Below, in pieces: positions 26,340 through 33,431 of a stretch of DNA of 64,000 bases; position 1 is the stretch's first letter, and each line of letters starts with the position of its first letter. The notes beneath the pieces were generated by a model, which ran no database searches, was not told the DNA's origin, and was given only the letters and a program-made list of their open reading frames with translations. The position numbers and the translations under genes are program-made. The stretch comes from VXMO01 sp965219405 (GTDB lineage Bacteria; Chloroflexota; Dehalococcoidia; UBA6926): contig OZ244736.1 of NCBI GenBank assembly GCA_965219405.1, forward strand, positions 1,674,001 to 1,738,000, in the 5' to 3' direction.

Positions 26340-27226
26340 CACGTCACTTGCTTGTTGGGGACTGGATTTTGCGGGTTGTTGTAAAGAGAGGCGCGCGCAC
26401 GACGCGCGTCCTCTTCGTCGCGACGCACCGCAACGATGAACAACCCGGCAATGGCGAGGAAATAAGGCGCGATGCCACCAACCCACATGATGAGTCCGCC
26501 AATCTGCTGATCGGTCATCGCGTCGATGCCCCAAAGCGGGTCTTGTCCAATGTACGGCTCATACCAGGGGGCGGCTGCGAATGTCAGCATTGCGGCCAAG
26601 GGGAAGGTCAGCGATAAGGCCATAACGACGATGACGAGTCGGCCGAGGTACGGGATTTTACCCTGGATGGGTGTTGGGTCGATGATGGCCCACCAGAAGA
26701 TTGTTGCGGCGGTTATGAAGCTGGCGTGCTGTGCGATGTGCGCTAAATCATTGGAGACGGCAGCGGCGTAGGCAGCCGGCACGTGCCATGACCAGATAAC
26801 GGCTACGAAGATAGCCAAGCCAACGAGCGGATGGATGAGGATGTGAAAGATAAAGCGGACCTGGGGCGCTCTCGCGAGTTTGATGACGGTTAGTCGGCGG
26901 ATTCCGTACCCCATGCCCCGAGCGACGGGGAGTACCGGGGCACCAAGGAGAATCAGCGGCACGGCGACGTGCGTCAAGAGCATGTGCTGGGTCATATGGA
27001 ATGCGAAGAGACGTCCGCCGAGCGTGTCAATGGGTGAGATGAGGGCGAGGAGAAGCAAGAGCAGGCCGACGGCGAAGGACGCTGCGCGCCAGTTGGTGAC
27101 CACGCGGACCTTGAGTGGCTGAAGACCTCTGAATCCCCTGACGTAGGCAAGTCCAAGCAGCCCTACGAAAAACAGCGTGAGCGGCTCCCACGACCAGGCC
27201 AACAGGTAATCGCCGGTTTCATTCAT
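26339..27226 (-). CDS. ctaG: cytochrome c oxidase assembly factor, CtaG of the caa3 type
   Basis: The 295-residue protein has about seven transmembrane helices and belongs to the Bacillus-type CtaG family, needed for the CuA/CuB centres. Conserved features are FHMTQHMLLTHVAVPLILLGAP, HPLVGLAIFVAVIWSWHVP and AHIAQHASFITAATIFWW, rich in membrane histidines. It lies between a small membrane protein (96 nt away, with a GC hairpin GCCGCC/GGCGGC at 27298-27316) and ctaA-ctaB. Confidence 0.92.
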   Translation of the reverse strand: MNETGDYLLAWSWEPLTLFFVGLLGLAYVRGFRGLQPLKVRVVTNWRAASFAVGLLLLLLALISPIDTLGGRLFAFHMTQHMLLTHVAVPLILLGAPVLPVARGMGYGIRRLTVIKLARAPQVRFIFHILIHPLVGLAIFVAVIWSWHVPAAYAAAVSNDLAHIAQHASFITAATIFWWAIIDPTPIQGKIPYLGRLVIVVMALSLTFPLAAMLTFAAAPWYEPYIGQDPLWGIDAMTDQQIGGLIMWVGGIAPYFLAIAGLFIVAVRRDEEDARRARASLYNNPQNPVPNKQVT

Positions 27227-27322
27227 GCCGCAATCCTACGCCATTCGGCGGCACGCCACGGAAGATGGAAAGCGTTGGACTGACCAAAGGCGGTTGGGCC
27301 GCCGCTTTTCGGCGGCGTCAAA

Positions 27323-27598
27323 TTACTGGGAGTCGCCGTCGTCGTCGTCCGGCGCGCGGGACGCCAAGAGGGCGAACCCTATGAGAAAGATGAGCGCCAG
27401 ACCAAGCGCGACGGGCACCTGGAGGTAGATTGTCTCACCGGCAATCTTAAAGGAATTATGCCCGAAGGACAACAGAAACTCACCGATGCCGGCGATCAGA
27501 GCGATGGTAATGATCAGGCAGACGACCGGCAAGAGGATCGGGACGGCAAGCCGATCCCGAACGTTGCTCTTTCCGCCATTCTCGTCGTGGTGCGCCAT
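27323..27598 (-). CDS. small two-helix membrane protein in the oxidase operon
   Basis: The 91-residue protein begins MAHHDENGG and has two transmembrane helices (about 19-45 and 58-80) and an acidic C-terminus (DDDDGDSQ). I know no named family for it, but its place 30 nt after ctaF suggests an accessory oxidase subunit. Confidence 0.7.
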   Translation of the reverse strand: MAHHDENGGKSNVRDRLAVPILLPVVCLIITIALIAGIGEFLLSFGHNSFKIAGETIYLQVPVALGLALIFLIGFALLASRAPDDDDGDSQ

Positions 27599-27628
27599 TG
27601 CTACTCCGCTAGTTTCCTGATTGCCTTG

Positions 27629-27964
27629 CTAGTGCCCCGCGACCGTGCCGCCGGGGAGTGTGAAGTTCTCAAAGAGCGCCACCAGCGCCAGTAGGACTGC
27701 GATAGCCAGGAAGAGGCCGCCAAGGAATAAGGCCTGATATAGTCGGGCATCGAACTTGAGGTGCATGAACCAGCCGACGACAAAGGCGAACTTGACGGTG
27801 GATAGGGCGAGCAACGAAGAGATCAGAAAGACGGTAGGCACCTCCAGGATGACAATCGCAACCTCAACGATCGTGATGACTGAGAGGATGATTGCGACGT
27901 TGACGTAGGTACGCGGAGTCGGGTGACCCGACTCTGAGTGTCCCTGTTCTTCCATCGTTGCCAT
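27629..27964 (-). CDS. ctaF: cytochrome c oxidase subunit IV
   Basis: The 111-residue protein has three transmembrane helices. The segments YVNVAIILSVITIVEVAIV and LSTVKFAFVVGWFMHLKFD are typical of bacterial COX4/CtaF proteins. The ATG at 27964 has GAGG upstream; the longer frame overlaps ctaE and is not used. Confidence 0.9.
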   Translation of the reverse strand: MATMEEQGHSESGHPTPRTYVNVAIILSVITIVEVAIVILEVPTVFLISSLLALSTVKFAFVVGWFMHLKFDARLYQALFLGGLFLAIAVLLALVALFENFTLPGGTVAGH

Positions 27965-28001
27965 GTCTTGGTTCCTCGCTCTGCCTCTCGCGTATGCCGT
28001 C

Positions 28002-28604
28002 TTAGGACGGAATGAGATACACCACCGTAAAGATGACAATCCAGACGATATCGACGAAGTGCCAGTACAAGCCCACAAGCTCAACGGTGAGGTCATGCTT
28101 GGGCTTCAGGCGTCCCATAAAGGACGCGCCGACCAGCGTCAGGAGCATGAAGACTCCGATGGCGACGTGCGTCCCGTGGAAGCCCGTCAACACGAAGAAG
28201 CTGGTGCCGAAGACGCTAGTTGTGATTGTGAGCCCGTTTTCCACGAAGGTTGTGAACTCGTAGTACTGGCCGCCGAGGAACACTGCGCCCTGCAGGGCCG
28301 TCGCCAGCAGCCACAGGCGCGCCTGCTTCGAGTTGCCGCGCTGAAGAGCAGCGAGAGCTAACACCATCGTCAGTGAGCTCATCAGGAGAACGAAGGCGCT
28401 GACCGAGGTGTACGGGATGTCAAAGAGATCGGCCGGCCCCGGTCCGACCGGCACGTTACTCCGGTAGACCATGTAGGTGGAGATCAGGGCGCCAAAGAAC
28501 AGGCAGTCAGACGCCAGGAAGACCCACATGAGGATCTTCCGATGGTCGAGGCCCGTTGTGGTGTAGTGAGCCTCACCCTGTCCCATTGTCGCGTCGTGTG
28601 CCAC
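28002..28604 (-). CDS. ctaE: cytochrome c oxidase subunit III
   Basis: The 200-residue protein has five helices, as in the short bacterial form. It shows KILMWVFLASDCLFFGALIS, LQGAVFLGGQYYEF, FFVLTGFHGTHVAIGVFMLL and LYWHFVDIVWIVIFTVVYL, the lipid- and proton-entry-region motifs. GTG start, between ctaD (48 nt) and ctaF (37 nt). Confidence 0.96.
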   Translation of the reverse strand: MAHDATMGQGEAHYTTTGLDHRKILMWVFLASDCLFFGALISTYMVYRSNVPVGPGPADLFDIPYTSVSAFVLLMSSLTMVLALAALQRGNSKQARLWLLATALQGAVFLGGQYYEFTTFVENGLTITTSVFGTSFFVLTGFHGTHVAIGVFMLLTLVGASFMGRLKPKHDLTVELVGLYWHFVDIVWIVIFTVVYLIPS

Positions 28605-28652
28605 GTGCGATTCCTTTAGCGTTTCCCGTTCAGTCTCTTTGCGTTTTCTTCG

Positions 28653-30509
28653 TTAGTCCGTCGGCTCAAAGATCCAGCCGTAGGAGCCCCAGAGCAGGAG
28701 GATAATGCCGATTGCGCCGGATGCGTAGCCAAGCACGGCGGCTGCCTGATAGAGCAACAACGTGAGGCCCAGGGCGAAGATGCCAAGCGCGACAATCAAC
28801 GGGAAGTAAGACGGGCTCGGCATATGGATGTCAGGGTGCTCGTCTGCTTCATAGGCGCCACCGGCGGGAACGGGCCGCGGAGTGGCGTGTTCCTCGTCTG
28901 GGTACTTCCGCTCCCAGAGGGCGTCACGTCCATGGACAACCGGAATCTCAGCGAAGTTATAGTGCGGCGGGGGAGAGGACATCGCCCACTCGAGCGTGCG
29001 GGCGTCCCACGGGTCATCGCCGGCAACCTCGCCACTGCGCGCGCTTCTCAGTGCGTTGTATACGAAGAGCCCGACACCGGCGATCATGAACAGCACGCTA
29101 AGCGAGGCAACGAGGTTCCAGACGTCCCATCCCATTCCCGCGGGGAATGTAAAGTTTCGTCGCGGCATTCCGACGAGGCCCACGTAGTGCATAGGGCCAA
29201 ATGTCATGTTCATTCCGATGAAGACCAGCCAGAAGCTCCACTTGCCCAGGTAATCGCTCATCATGCGGCCGGACATCTTCGGGAACCAGTAGAAGATTCC
29301 CCCGAGGATGCCCATGATCGAGCCGCCGAACAGCACGTAATGGATGTGGGCCACGATGTAGTAGGTATCCGTCTGTTGCAAATCTGAGGGGGCGGCTGCG
29401 TGTGTCATGCCGCTGAGGCCGCCGATTGTAAACAACGCGATAAAGCCTATCGCGAAATACATCGGTGTCTTGAGCTGTATGTTGCCTCCCCATAACGTGG
29501 CTAACCAGTTGAACACCTTCACACCGGTGGGGATGGCGATGGCCATTGTCGTGGTGGCAAAGACGGCGTCCGGCACGGGGCCGAGACCGGCGGCGAACAT
29601 GTGATGCGCCCAAACGGACCAGCCGAGGAAGGCAATGGTCAGGCCGGAGAAGACGACGACCGGGAAGCCAAAGAGCGGCTTGCGGGAGAAGGTCGGCAGG
29701 ATCTCGGAAACGATACCCATGGCCGGCAGGATCAGGATGTACACCTCGGGATGGCCGAATACCCAGAACAGGTGCTGCCAGAGGAGCACATCGCCACCAC
29801 GCTCGAACACGAAGAAGTTGGTGCCAAAGAAGCGGTCAAAGCCCAGCTCGACAAGGCCGATGGTGATGACGGGCATCGCCAGCGCGAGCAGGAAGGACGT
29901 GATGAACGCCATCCACGTGAAGATGGGCATTCGCATAAGCGACATGCCGGGGGCGCGCAGATTGATAATGGTCACCACGAAGTTGAACGCACCGAGCAGC
30001 GATGACGTTCCCAGCACGAGGAGGCCGAGGACGTAAAAGTCCATGCCGTTTGTCGGAGAGAAGGTGCTGCTGGTCAGGTTGGCGTAGGCGAACCAGCCGG
30101 CCGCGGGGGCAGTCATGGTAAACCACCCAAGGTTGAGGATGATCGCGCCTCCCAGGAACACCCAGTAGCTGAGGGCGTTCAGACGGGGGAATGCGACGTC
30201 CCGCGCGCCAATCTGGAGCGGGACGATCCAGTTAAAGAACGCGACGCTGAGCGGCATGATGGCAAGGAAGATCATGGTGAGCGCGTGCATCGTGAACAGC
30301 TGACTGAAGATGTCGGCGTCGATGAGCGTGGAATCCGGCACCGCCAACTGCAGCCGCATGAGGCTGGCCTCAATGCCGCCGACCAAGAAGAAGAAGAAGG
30401 CCGTGACAAGGTAGAGCGTACCAATCCTCTTGTGATCGATCGTCGTGAGCCAACCCCAGATACCGGTTGTACCGGTGGGTCTCTCGAGGAAGCCCGTTAG
30501 CATAGCCAT
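28653..30509 (-). CDS. ctaD: cytochrome c oxidase subunit I (A1-type aa3)
   Basis: This subunit holds haem a, haem a3 and CuB. VFGHPEVYILILPAMGIVSEILPTF carries the CuB His, the cross-linked Tyr and the D-channel Glu. HHMFAAGL gives the CuB His pair, and VAHIHYVLFGG provides the a3/a haem ligands. The IDHKRIGTLYLVTAFFFFLVGG start and the C-terminal extra helices fit the long form. I use the ATG at 30509, which has AAGGAG 9 nt upstream; the GTG two codons earlier would be too close to it. Confidence 0.97.
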   Translation of the reverse strand: MAMLTGFLERPTGTTGIWGWLTTIDHKRIGTLYLVTAFFFFLVGGIEASLMRLQLAVPDSTLIDADIFSQLFTMHALTMIFLAIMPLSVAFFNWIVPLQIGARDVAFPRLNALSYWVFLGGAIILNLGWFTMTAPAAGWFAYANLTSSTFSPTNGMDFYVLGLLVLGTSSLLGAFNFVVTIINLRAPGMSLMRMPIFTWMAFITSFLLALAMPVITIGLVELGFDRFFGTNFFVFERGGDVLLWQHLFWVFGHPEVYILILPAMGIVSEILPTFSRKPLFGFPVVVFSGLTIAFLGWSVWAHHMFAAGLGPVPDAVFATTTMAIAIPTGVKVFNWLATLWGGNIQLKTPMYFAIGFIALFTIGGLSGMTHAAAPSDLQQTDTYYIVAHIHYVLFGGSIMGILGGIFYWFPKMSGRMMSDYLGKWSFWLVFIGMNMTFGPMHYVGLVGMPRRNFTFPAGMGWDVWNLVASLSVLFMIAGVGLFVYNALRSARSGEVAGDDPWDARTLEWAMSSPPPHYNFAEIPVVHGRDALWERKYPDEEHATPRPVPAGGAYEADEHPDIHMPSPSYFPLIVALGIFALGLTLLLYQAAAVLGYASGAIGIILLLWGSYGWIFEPTD

Positions 30510-30538
30510 CGTCACTTACTCCTTCGGCCTGCCGCCCG

Positions 30539-31666
30539 TTACTTCAGGCTCTCCAGGAAGAATACGAGATCATCCAGCTGCTGGTCAGTGAGATCAAGAT
30601 CCGGCATCTGCGTACCGGGCTTGACGTCCGGCGCGTTGTTGAGCCAGCGCTTGAGGTTTTCAGCCGCCGGGTCACGCTGCATGAAGTCCGGATCAGTGGG
30701 GACATCTTCAAAGAAGGCGCCCATGTTCATGTCTGCCGGGCCCTTGTGCAGTGTGTTCGCCGCGATGGTGACGCGCGACCCGAAGTGCGAGAGTTTGGGA
30801 CCGGTCACGCCGATGGCCAACTCATACTCGTCCTCGTTCGCACCTTCAATAGTGTGGCAGCCGCGGCAGGCGTTCTCCTTGAAGATTGTCCAGCCGGGTT
30901 CCATTGAAGCGGTCATGTTTACAGCCGGCTGGCGCTCATTTTCAGCCCATGCCTCATAGTCGTCACTGTTCCTCGCAAAGGCGACGGTACGCATCAAGGC
31001 GTGGGAGTCCCCACAGAACTCCTTGCACTGCCCTGCGTAGACGCCGGTTTCTGTCGCGTTCAGCCACATGCGGTTGACACGGCCAGGCACGACGTCACGG
31101 CTACCCGCGAGGCGAGGTACCGAGAAGCTGTGGATGACGTCCACGGAGGACAACTTGAGGTTGATGACGGTATCAATCGGGATGTGCAATTCATTGGCGG
31201 TGATGAAATCAAGGTCGCCGTTCTCATCAAGGTAGCGATACTCCCACCACCATTGGTGGCCGATCACTTCAATGGTGAGGGATGGGTCATCGGCGTATTC
31301 GGACGGCGCGTCATACGTGGCGCCGATGCCTGCAACCGTCGGGATGGTGATGGCGATGATAATCAGAGAGGGCGCAATCGTCCAACCGATTTCAAGGGGA
31401 GTATTGCCGTGCGTTTGCGGCGGGATGTCATTTTCCCGACCGCGCCGGGCGCGGTACTTGAGCACTGCGATAGTCAGGAAACCCTGAACACCGATGAAAA
31501 TGACAACGGCGATCCAGAATACAAAGAGGAAGAGATCCTGCTGGCTCTGGGATACGTCACCCGCCGGATTCAACGTGCTCTGCGGCAACGCCAACTGGCA
31601 GCCTGAGAGGAGGACGACGGCCATGAAAACCGTCAGCACCCCGATTAGTTGAATCCCTTTCCCCAT
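30539..31666 (-). CDS. ctaC: cytochrome c oxidase subunit II with fused cytochrome c domain
   Basis: The 375-residue protein is a lipoprotein (signal peptide ending in the lipobox LSGC, residues 20-23). Two transmembrane helices follow, then the CuA cupredoxin domain with GHQWWWEYRY, VIHSFSVPRLAGSRDVVPG and GQCKEFCGDSHALM. A C-terminal cytochrome c domain has ACRGCHTIEG and a likely Met ligand in GTQMPDLDL. This makes it a caa3-type enzyme. The start at 31666 is set by the lipobox. Confidence 0.96.
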   Translation of the reverse strand: MGKGIQLIGVLTVFMAVVLLSGCQLALPQSTLNPAGDVSQSQQDLFLFVFWIAVVIFIGVQGFLTIAVLKYRARRGRENDIPPQTHGNTPLEIGWTIAPSLIIIAITIPTVAGIGATYDAPSEYADDPSLTIEVIGHQWWWEYRYLDENGDLDFITANELHIPIDTVINLKLSSVDVIHSFSVPRLAGSRDVVPGRVNRMWLNATETGVYAGQCKEFCGDSHALMRTVAFARNSDDYEAWAENERQPAVNMTASMEPGWTIFKENACRGCHTIEGANEDEYELAIGVTGPKLSHFGSRVTIAANTLHKGPADMNMGAFFEDVPTDPDFMQRDPAAENLKRWLNNAPDVKPGTQMPDLDLTDQQLDDLVFFLESLK

Positions 31667-31765
31667 TCGGATGAGCCTGTTCAGAGCGATACCTCGACAG
31701 TTAATTTTGGCCCGTATGTTGTACCTGCACGGCATTTTGAGGATGGACAGTGCCGCGACATTGCG

Positions 31766-31795
31766 AGTCTATCTGTGTGCGCGAAATTGTGTCAA
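31766..31795 (-). promoter_or_regulatory. promoter of the cytochrome oxidase operon
   Basis: On the minus strand TTGACA (31795-31790), an 18-nt spacer and TAGACT (31771-31766). The predicted transcript starts near 31759, about 93 nt before the ctaC start. Confidence 0.65.
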
Positions 31796-31822
31796 GCGTC
31801 ACAATCGGCAAGAACTGACCCC

Positions 31823-31828
31823 TATAAT
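31823..31828 (+). promoter_or_regulatory. -10 box of the MoaD-MoaE gene, leaderless geometry
   Basis: A consensus TATAAT ends 6 nt before the ATG at 31835. No Shine-Dalgarno is present and the -35 region is weak. Confidence 0.6.
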
Positions 31829-31834
31829 GGCCGC

Positions 31835-32512
31835 ATGGACGTTCGAGTGAGGCTGTTTGCGGCACTGCGCGAGGCGGTGGGCGCTTCGGAAATCAGCGTT
31901 GAGATTCCGGAGGGCGAGCCGGTCTCGCGCTTGCTGGGCGAGGCGCAGCGGCAACATCCGGCGCTGGCGAACCGCTGCGACGGCGTTGTTGTCGCCATTA
32001 ACCAGGAGTATGTCGATCAGTCAACCACTATCTCCGCGGGCGATGAAGTCGCGCTGATTCCGCCGGTGAGTGGGGGGGCCGTCTCCGAGGCGGAGGCCGT
32101 GCAGGTTAGAGTGACGCCTGATCCACTGGACGCCCTGAGGATCACAGAGTCGCTCAAGACTTCGTCCGACGGTGCAGTTCTTACGTTTGAGGGCATCGTG
32201 CGGGACAACAATCTGGGGCGGCACGTGTTGTTCCTTGAATACGAGGCATACCCGGAGATGGCTGAGGGCGTGTTGCAGAAGATTGGGCGGGAAACGCTCG
32301 AGGATTTCGATATTGGCAGCATCGCTTTATGGCATCGGACAGGACGACTTGAGATTGGAGAGACATCCCTTGTTGTGGCCGTGGCCTCGCCGCACCGGCG
32401 CGCGGCTTTTGACGCGTGCCGGGAGGCAGTGGAAAAGGTCAAGGCACTGGCGCCGGTCTGGAAACGCGAGGTTTGGGACGGCGGTTCAGAGTGGCTACGG
32501 GGAGCGGGATAG
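31835..32512 (+). CDS. moaX: molybdopterin synthase, MoaD-MoaE fusion
   Basis: The 225-residue fusion makes molybdopterin from precursor Z. Residues 1-81 are MoaD, a ubiquitin fold ending PPVSGG. Residues about 88-225 are MoaE, with LTFEGIVRDNNLGRHVLFLEYEAYPEMAE, WHRTGRLEIGETSLVVAVASPHRRAAFDACREAVEKVKALAPVWKRE. MoaD works through a thiocarboxylated C-terminal Gly-Gly; here Gly80-Gly81 is internal, so cleavage after Gly81 would be needed, as described for MoaX of mycobacteria. The likely client is the sulfite-oxidase-like protein at 61.4 kb. The start is fixed by TATAAT 6 nt upstream. The 3' end overlaps the convergent XRE gene by 18 nt. Confidence 0.93.
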   Translation: MDVRVRLFAALREAVGASEISVEIPEGEPVSRLLGEAQRQHPALANRCDGVVVAINQEYVDQSTTISAGDEVALIPPVSGGAVSEAEAVQVRVTPDPLDALRITESLKTSSDGAVLTFEGIVRDNNLGRHVLFLEYEAYPEMAEGVLQKIGRETLEDFDIGSIALWHRTGRLEIGETSLVVAVASPHRRAAFDACREAVEKVKALAPVWKREVWDGGSEWLRGAG

Positions 32513-32932
32513 GGTCTCGTCCTCATCATCACTACCCGCCTTATATAGAACCGAGGCGACTTCCCGAATACGGGTCAGGCTGGCAGACGCGTAATCAGTG
32601 GCCTCATACCGTTGAATCTGCTGTTCCTTGACATGCAGCTTTTGGGCCAGGTCCTTTTGACTTAGGCCGCGAGAAATGCGGGCCTTTATCAGGACATCCG
32701 GCAACTGAGAGATGACGTCTAGCTGAACAGGCTCGAAATGGCCAGCTTTCAAGGATTCATATTCCTGCAGTTGATCCTCCAGGTCAGCCACCTGGCTACG
32801 AATGGCATCTTCCTGCGCCTTGGCAATAAGGGGGTGGGCCGCAGCGGGGTTCTGCTTGAGGTTTTCAAGCGTCCTGGCAAATCCCTCCACCTGCGCCTTT
32901 GTGATTCTGTATTGCCGTTCATTCTTAATCAT
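32495..32932 (-). CDS. XRE helix-turn-helix protein, candidate antitoxin
   Basis: The 145-residue protein has an N-terminal coiled coil (KAQVEGFARTLENLKQN to AIRSQVADLEDQLQEYESLKAG). A C-terminal XRE helix-turn-helix follows: IKARISRGLSQKDLAQKLHVKEQQIQRYEATDYASASLTRIREVASVL. This order (dimerising helices, then DNA binding) is usual for HigA/MqsA-like antitoxins encoded second. The ATG at 32932 overlaps the stop of the upstream gene by 4 nt (ATGA), so the two are co-translated. Confidence 0.85.
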   Translation of the reverse strand: MIKNERQYRITKAQVEGFARTLENLKQNPAAAHPLIAKAQEDAIRSQVADLEDQLQEYESLKAGHFEPVQLDVISQLPDVLIKARISRGLSQKDLAQKLHVKEQQIQRYEATDYASASLTRIREVASVLYKAGSDDEDETLSRSP

Positions 32933-33369
32933 TCCAAGCCTCCCAAATCTATGGCCACAATTCCCTTGCGCCTTCCGGTTTCCCTGTCTGTCTGAAAGAA
33001 ATCCAAGAAAGACCAACCACCCAAATTGGCAACCGTGGTTGATGGAAACATCTCACCCATGTACTTCGCCTTCTGCGCTGCCCGTTCCCTATCAAACGTC
33101 AGGAGCACCGGGTCTAGAAGCTCCGGATCAACGCCGGTTTCGTCCCAGCAGGCATCGAAATCATTGGGCTCCTTCTTAGAGGTGACGAAACTTCCGTTGA
33201 GCCACACAGTCCTGCATCCGGCTGCCTTGAGGATCCGGAGCGCAGCCCACAGCCCCACCAGCAGCATCCGCCTGTGCATGTTGTAGCCATAGCGACCCGC
33301 CAGTTCCTCCCAGTTGCTCCAGTGAACCCCCTCGGGTAGGAGTCCGCTCGCATCCAACTCAGGCAACAT
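32929..33369 (-). CDS. nucleotidyltransferase-fold protein, candidate toxin
   Basis: The 146-residue protein has WLNGSFVTSKKEPNDFDACWD, matching the minimal nucleotidyltransferase motif hG[GS]-x9-13-Dh[DE]h (GS, nine residues, then DFD). It looks like the DUF6932-type proteins often paired with XRE regulators. The flanking helix (MLLVGLWAALRILKAAGCRTVW) and ILLTFDRERAAQKAKYMGEMFP complete the domain. It is first in a two-gene operon with its own consensus promoter and palindrome. A toxin role by nucleotide transfer is inferred by analogy with other nucleotidyltransferase toxins. Confidence 0.75.
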   Translation of the reverse strand: MLPELDASGLLPEGVHWSNWEELAGRYGYNMHRRMLLVGLWAALRILKAAGCRTVWLNGSFVTSKKEPNDFDACWDETGVDPELLDPVLLTFDRERAAQKAKYMGEMFPSTTVANLGGWSFLDFFQTDRETGRRKGIVAIDLGGLE

Positions 33370-33370
33370 T

Positions 33371-33407
33371 ACACAACAATATTATTGTGTTGATGGAAGA
33401 GTGTCAA
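33371..33407 (-). promoter_or_regulatory. consensus promoter with palindromic operator
   Basis: On the minus strand TTGACA (33407-33402), a 17-nt spacer and TAATAT (33384-33379). The ATG at 33369 follows by 9 nt. ACACAA...TTGTGT (33371-33390) is a near-palindrome covering the -10 box, the expected place for autorepression by the XRE protein. Confidence 0.7.
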
Positions 33408-33431
33408 GGACGGATGAGACGGCAGCTTTGA

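Noticed and set aside
26340..26534. N-terminal extension of the CtaA-CtaB protein
   Set aside because: It overlaps ctaG in another frame and is Arg/His-rich, unlike any signal or anchor; ATG 26339 fits the 1-nt overlap.
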